A DNA stretch of 62,670 bases from Parasitella parasitica (lineage: Eukaryota; Mucoromycota; Mucoromycetes; Mucorales; Mucoraceae): positions 183,265 to 245,934 of the forward strand of contig MU619254.1 of NCBI GenBank assembly GCA_025201805.1, read 5' to 3'. Each line of letters begins with the position of its first letter. Position 1 is the first letter of the stretch. The position numbers were made by a program, and so were the translations under genes. The notes below the pieces were generated by a model. The model was not told the origin of the DNA and did not search any database. It saw only the letters and a list, made by a program, of their open reading frames with translations. Positions 58,450-62,670 of this stretch are shown here, piece by piece.

Positions 58450-58904
58450 CTACAGTATTCTTTTAGTCATCTTAAATGGCAGCCAAGTGACAGCGGTCAG
58501 CATGTAAGCAGAGGCTGCTTGAGCAATGCCGTATCCAATAATGCCAACTATGGGCAATCGAATAATGATATATGCAATACCAGAAAACCCAAATAGAACA
58601 TCCTTACGCCCACTGAACCATCTGCGCTTTTCTCTGTGAGACATTCGCATTCTCACAAAGTAAGGAGCCAGCAATTCACGCATGAGTGATCTCATTCCAA
58701 TCAAGGCACGCACAAGCTTCATTGTGGCCCATCTAGGAAGAAAGAAAAAGCAGATACCTACAGCAATGCCCTGTGTTTTGCCCAATGCTTTGTAAGTAGT
58801 ATAGGCACCTATACACTTGGAATCAGTTGGTCTGTTCATGGCCATCTACAGGTGTATACATTACCAGCTGCAGGAAAAACAAATTTACCAACAAAAGGAA
58901 TCAT
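58450..58904 (-). pseudogene. N-terminally truncated UsgS-like gene copy
   Basis: Inverted copy of the UsgS-like gene, from Met-Ile-Pro-Phe of exon 1 onwards. The 56 nt intron (58809-58864) is retained, which shows a DNA-level duplication rather than a retrocopy. Residues from the first ATG (58904) are the same as the parent up to SAYMLT, then Ala replaces Val and the tail differs (TWLPFKMTKRIL, stop at 58450). It lacks about 170 residues including most of the membrane segments. The frame is open, so a short 132-residue protein could be made if transcribed, but the parental promoter is not included. Confidence 0.85.
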
Positions 58905-58917
58905 GGTTGGTAATAAT

Positions 58918-59195
58918 AGCAGTGCTGGAAAGATATGGCAAATAATTTTGCAGGTATGTGATCAGCAGCTCTAATCAATGATCATCCCCCGGAATCAATA
59001 ACAATACAAATGCTCACATAAACGTAATAGCAAACCTGAGTTTAGGGAAATAATAAAACACATCCCTGCTGATCATATCAAGGAGATGAATAAAAAAATT
59101 TGAACTTGTCCTTAAGTCATACATGGTCAGCAATTTGCATAGTATATGCTGTAGGCACTTGATGCGTGAGCTATTTTTAAAAAAGCACAAAAGCT
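58918..59195 (+). repeat. Direct repeat E, copy 2
   Basis: Second copy of the unit at 56940-57215. It begins 13 bp beyond the end of the inverted arm (GCAGTGCTGGAAAG) and ends near 59195. It shows small deletions relative to copy 1, such as a shorter AT-rich part after the core. Confidence 0.85.
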
Positions 59196-59825
59196 AATTT
59201 CAAAGTGCTTTTTACATTATAGGGTGCATAGATAAACAAAGAAACCTTTTGTCTTTGATTCGTGAATACATATCAAGTCGAAGCATGAATGAAGCTACAT
59301 TATACTTCAAAAAGACAAAAAAACCCTAAGTAAAGCTTTCATTTTAAAATGATGTTGCGTCTTATATTGTGTAAATTATAATACATGTCATTTTTGTAGT
59401 ATTAGCAATATGTATAGTGTACTGATACATTTTTTACATGCGAGTTTTCAATGAATTTATTAGTTAAATTTGAGTATATTGACATGAGATGCTACAGAAT
59501 AGGTGCGATTCACTATAGTATTTCATCAAGACAATCGTGAACGAACGTATCGTAATGTCTTGTTTGAATACATCATATGAAAAAGTATTATAAAAGCAAT
59601 CACGTCGCAGGACAACACTTGAACCATACACTTGCGGCACACATCTCGGCTTTTGCGGGTAATCATTACGTAAAATGTCAATAGCATGACAAGAAAAGGC
59701 TGTTTTATGTAAGAAAGCTTCTGTGCTCAACGTACTTAAAAAAAATACAGCGTTTTCTTCTACAAGAGAGGGTGATATACATATAAGGGTGATGATACAA
59801 AAAGATTCTTCGAGCTTTAACGAGA
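59196..59825. other. Region between the duplicated block and the kinase gene
   Basis: 630 bp that includes the 3' UTR of the kinase gene. An unrecognised minus-strand ORF (59464-59730) overlaps it. A short part at 59580-59700 (CGTCGCAGGACAACAC, CACATCTCGGC) has higher GC, but I find no family. Confidence 0.45.
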
Positions 59826-61434
59826 TTACGGTGGGCTGTTATTGCTGGATGAAGAGCTTTTAATCGTGTGATAATGTCTCCAGCCATTATCCAGTTCTCC
59901 ATCATGACATAATTCGATTGATTTCATCCACTTTGTCTCCAAAGCTTGATCAACTGTCCAACGAGTTTCTGGGCTGGGGTCCAGCATGCCCGCTAAGCAT
60001 TCCTTTTCGTCATCTGTGAGACAATCACTTTGATCAAAACTATCCCAAAGATCACACGAAGCAGGGCCTAATTTGCTTCTTTGTTGAACGTACAATCCGA
60101 AATCTTTGTCGCCTCCATCTTGAGCAGCAGCAGCAACAGCAGCAGGTGACCCTGCCGTGGCATTAGGAGGGGGACTGGGGCCAGGTTTACCCGTATAGAA
60201 AGCAGCAGCAAAAGGTAAGCTGTGGTAGCGAATACAGAAATAAGTGACGGCAGCACTCCACACATCCAATGCCTGACCCAGATAGCCATCTTCCTTGCCT
60301 TTTAGGTTCCATAATTCAGGTGACCAAAAGGGTTCAGAACCACACCATTTGTGACACAGGTGAATGTCTTTTTCAAAGCATGTTTGAACAACATCAGCTA
60401 CACCAAAATCTGCAATTTTGAGAGTGCCACCTTTTGTCAAGATGAGGTTTTCAGGCTTTATGTCACGATGAGCGATGCCGAGATGATGCAGATGCTGTAA
60501 ACCCAAAAGTAGTTGCTTGAATAAACAAGCGCCTTCCATCACGGGCATATTAGGTTTTTCATTAAGTAGATTGAATAAATCGCCACCATCGCACTGTATT
60601 GAAATATACAGACATTTGAGTAGATTACTTTTGGACATATACAAGTCTACTTACATATTCCATTACAGTGCACCATCTATCGTGCTCGTCTATCACTAAA
60701 TCCATTGTCTCTACCACATGGGGATGTCCGCTCACAGTCTTACTGATGCAGTATTCGTTGTGCATTCTCTTTAGATATTCCTTCTCATCTTCCGTCTTGC
60801 CTCGTTTAATAAATTCCTTTACGGCAAGAATGCGGCCTTCGTGCGATTGAACAAGGCGGATCACAGCAGTAGCCCCGCTCCCAATGTTGTTCTTGTTGGT
60901 TGCTCCGGATGCCTTAGTGCTAGCATCTTTGGCCGGCTTAATGTAATCACCGTACTTTTCATTCAACCTTGGCACATTACTGGAAGGAGAGGATGTTTCT
61001 GACGAGTCATTGCTTGCATGTAGATGCTTTTTAGTCCAAGAAGCAGGACTAGCAATGAAATTACCTATGGATCTGCTCAGTTTATGATGTTGACGTTGAT
61101 GTTCACTGGTAATGGTAGCTGACTCGACACTGAGGCAGCTTTGGGCACCGCTGCTGCTTCGTCGATGAGGTGTGGAGTTCACGCTGTTCGGTTGAGGCTC
61201 GGGCGTACCCGCTGGTGTCATTTTGAGATTTGATCGAGAATTGTTGCTGCTTGAAAACAAGAACCCAAATCGACTAGATTTCTTGATGGGAATAGATTTT
61301 GAACGAAAAATCACGGAATCGCCTCTTAATACATTGGAAGGCTGATGCTGTTGGGGTGATGTCGGTACATCCATGGGCACTGGTGATGAAGACCTATGCT
61401 CGAGAGCTATAATTTCTTGATTCGTAGCTGACAT
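59826..61434 (-). CDS. Serine/threonine kinase of the HAL4/SAT4-HAL5 family, 515 aa
   Basis: Fungal HAL/NPR-type kinases regulate plasma-membrane transporters such as potassium and nutrient permeases. Exons 61434-60655 and 60593-59826 join in phase 0 (1548 nt). The first ~175 residues are Ser/Pro-rich and disordered. The kinase domain has the glycine-loop variant NIGSGATAVIRLV, AVKEFIKRG (Lys206), HRDIKPEN (Asp304) and DFGVADV (Asp322), followed by HLCHKWCGSEPFWSPEL, where the family usually has CGSEPYIAPE. Between subdomains X and XI sits an insertion with TGKPGPSPPPNATAGSPAAVAAAAQ. The C-terminus ends LDPSPETRWTVDQALETKWMKSIELC as in the family. The kinase core is complete with all key residues. 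The substrate here is unknown. Confidence 0.93.
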
Positions 61435-62670
61435 TTTATTGATGAAGAAGAATAAAAGGAAAAACGATGAAATAGATCATATGTATATTTTTTTTCTTTT
61501 TTTTTTTTTCGCAAGTTTCACTGTATTTTTACGGTTATACGGTATGACAATTACGGTATTATGCCAATTCACCCCGCTTTTTCACAATTTAAAGTATCCA
61601 ATGGCCGTTCAAGACTAACGTTCGACATGGCTTGTAATTGGCTATCCTCAACGTCACTTGGCACTAGAGAAATTCTTTGATGAAAAAGGTTTAATTATCA
61701 GATTCGAGCAAAATGACGTTTTGGAAAATAAAATTACAGTGCTTTCACTCACTTTATTGAAAGAATTGGTCGCTTTTTGAATTTCAATTGGTCAATTTTC
61801 TGAACCCTAATTGGTTAGCTTAAAGAATCACTAGTAACAGCGTACTCTTATAATATATTGGTGGCTCGAATCCTTCAGTGTTTAAACTATGGTTTCAATG
61901 TTTACATGCTTTATTTTTCTCAACAATTACTCATTAAAATTGGAAGAAATACAATTTTGATTGAAACCCTTTGGGATTCCATCAAATATCACATTGCTAT
62001 ATTACCTAAAGTGTTGAATGCACCAATGTTTTCGTTGAAAATATGAAAATTATGTTTATCCTGGAAGCTAATATAATTTTAAAAGCTTAAATTATTCTTT
62101 TCAAGAGTCGGTTTCCTATTGAAAAGATAAAAGATAAATCTAATATCTTTTGAGAAACTTCAGCTAGAGAGCATCACAAAAGAGATGATTATTCAAGATA
62201 AATCAATCAACAGGATGAAATAATATTTTTTCATGTTTCTTTTACCGTATATGACATTTTCTAGTTGACAACTATGTATTTTTGATTTGACATGGAATAT
62301 GTCAAAAATCTAGTACCTACAAGAAAATTGATGACGACCGCGCTTTTCGTGACTTTGGATTTGTCGAATACTTAGTTTCATTGGATGACGTTTGGAAACT
62401 AAAATACCTTTTCTTCTAAAGGGAATCATGCACAATTTGTTAATGGAAGGCTTCTGAAGGAGTTGTTGATGACCATCATTATGAACGACTACTTTAGAGG
62501 GAGGTACTAGGACTCCGGGGGGCTCAGAGGCCAAGCCAGTCTTCCATGTTTGCACGGCGACTTGCCTATTCCTTGGATTTCTTTAAGAATGGAAAGCAGA
62601 TAGCATCGAGATGATGGTCTCTATGTGAATGCCCCTAGTGGTAACTACGGTCACAATTACTGTAGGTCTG
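61435..62670. other. Right-edge region, no certain gene
   Basis: About 1.2 kb upstream of the kinase gene. It is AT-rich (61850-62300). A minus-strand open stretch at 62310-62600 has coding-like composition (SEPPGVLVPPSKVVVHNDG) and could be the last exon of a gene entering from the right, or a mobile-element remnant; I cannot decide. Confidence 0.45.

Larger units (their letters stand above)
57775..58905 (-). repeat. Right arm of the ~1.2 kb inverted repeat
   Basis: Reverse complement of 55256-56475. Contains a truncated UsgS-like copy and a decayed secreted-protein copy, in reversed order. The outer end (58905) stops at CCATGATTCC exactly where the left arm begins. It is bracketed by the two copies of direct repeat E. 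Confidence 0.9.

Noticed and set aside
62310-62555. Minus-strand 81-codon ORF as a gene
   Set aside because: Composition is plausible, but there is no family match, no start context and it is too close to the window edge to test.

Overview
The window is eukaryotic and reads as a filamentous-fungal chromosome fragment. Genes are dense, on both strands, and split by short GT..AG introns (mostly 49-106 nt) with CTAAC/CTGAC-like branch sites. Coding ends often lie under 100 bp apart. Low-complexity Q/N/S/H tracts are common, and homologues such as a UsgS-type membrane protein, a HAL4/SAT4-type kinase and a DUF4442 protein are typically fungal. Gene style and intron size suggest an early-diverging fungus, most likely Mucoromycota; that placement is inference, not proof. 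Two assembly gaps (23556-23650, 37738-37937) are present. No tRNA, rRNA, CRISPR or intact transposase gene was recognised.

Left part (1-20.8 kb): the 3' end of a Rat1/XRN2-type exonuclease; a large low-complexity protein of unknown function; a 1.9 kb gene-free stretch holding a decayed repeat; a mitochondrial PPR protein; the spliceosome factor Prp38; a complete NPC1-type sterol transporter; a small hypothetical gene; the Prp4 spliceosomal kinase; a Trf4/Cid1-type nucleotidyltransferase; and a protein combining a variant GATA finger with a PHD finger.

Middle part (20.8-41.9 kb): a gene-poor 2.9 kb; an unknown protein with an N-terminal cysteine cluster; a DUF4442 hotdog-fold protein; ribosomal protein eL34; the rRNA-processing factor Esf1; a seven-exon enhancer-of-rudimentary homologue (ERH); a divergent three-RRM poly(A)-binding protein with a C-terminal MLLE domain; a class 3 lipase that shares a TTAA stop with it; and the SSU-processome WD40 protein Utp21. 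Many of these multi-exon models were assembled by joining exons across introns, checking phase and known family sequence.

Right part (41.9-62.7 kb): a 2.1 kb gene-free region with a second copy of the decayed repeat; a VanZ-like membrane protein; a CSC1/OSCA-type channel with two GC-AG introns; a 1317-residue SH3 plus Ras-association-like scaffold; a BolA2/Fra2 homologue; a UsgS-like membrane protein; and a HAL4/SAT4-type kinase.

The most unusual locus is 55.25-59.2 kb. The 3' half of the UsgS-like gene and a neighbouring two-exon gene for a small secreted cysteine protein (signal peptide, Lys-Arg site, chitin-binding-like cysteine spacing) were copied as a diverged inverted repeat. One arm carries the intact secreted gene, the other a decayed copy plus a truncated UsgS copy. 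The UsgS part of the two arms is almost identical while the rest is diverged, and the displaced arm is bracketed by two direct copies of a separate ~275 bp repeat.

Functionally, RNA-metabolism genes dominate the first 41 kb (Rat1-like, Prp38, Prp4, Trf4-like, Esf1, eL34, ERH, PABP-like, Utp21), whereas membrane, transport and signalling genes dominate the last 20 kb.
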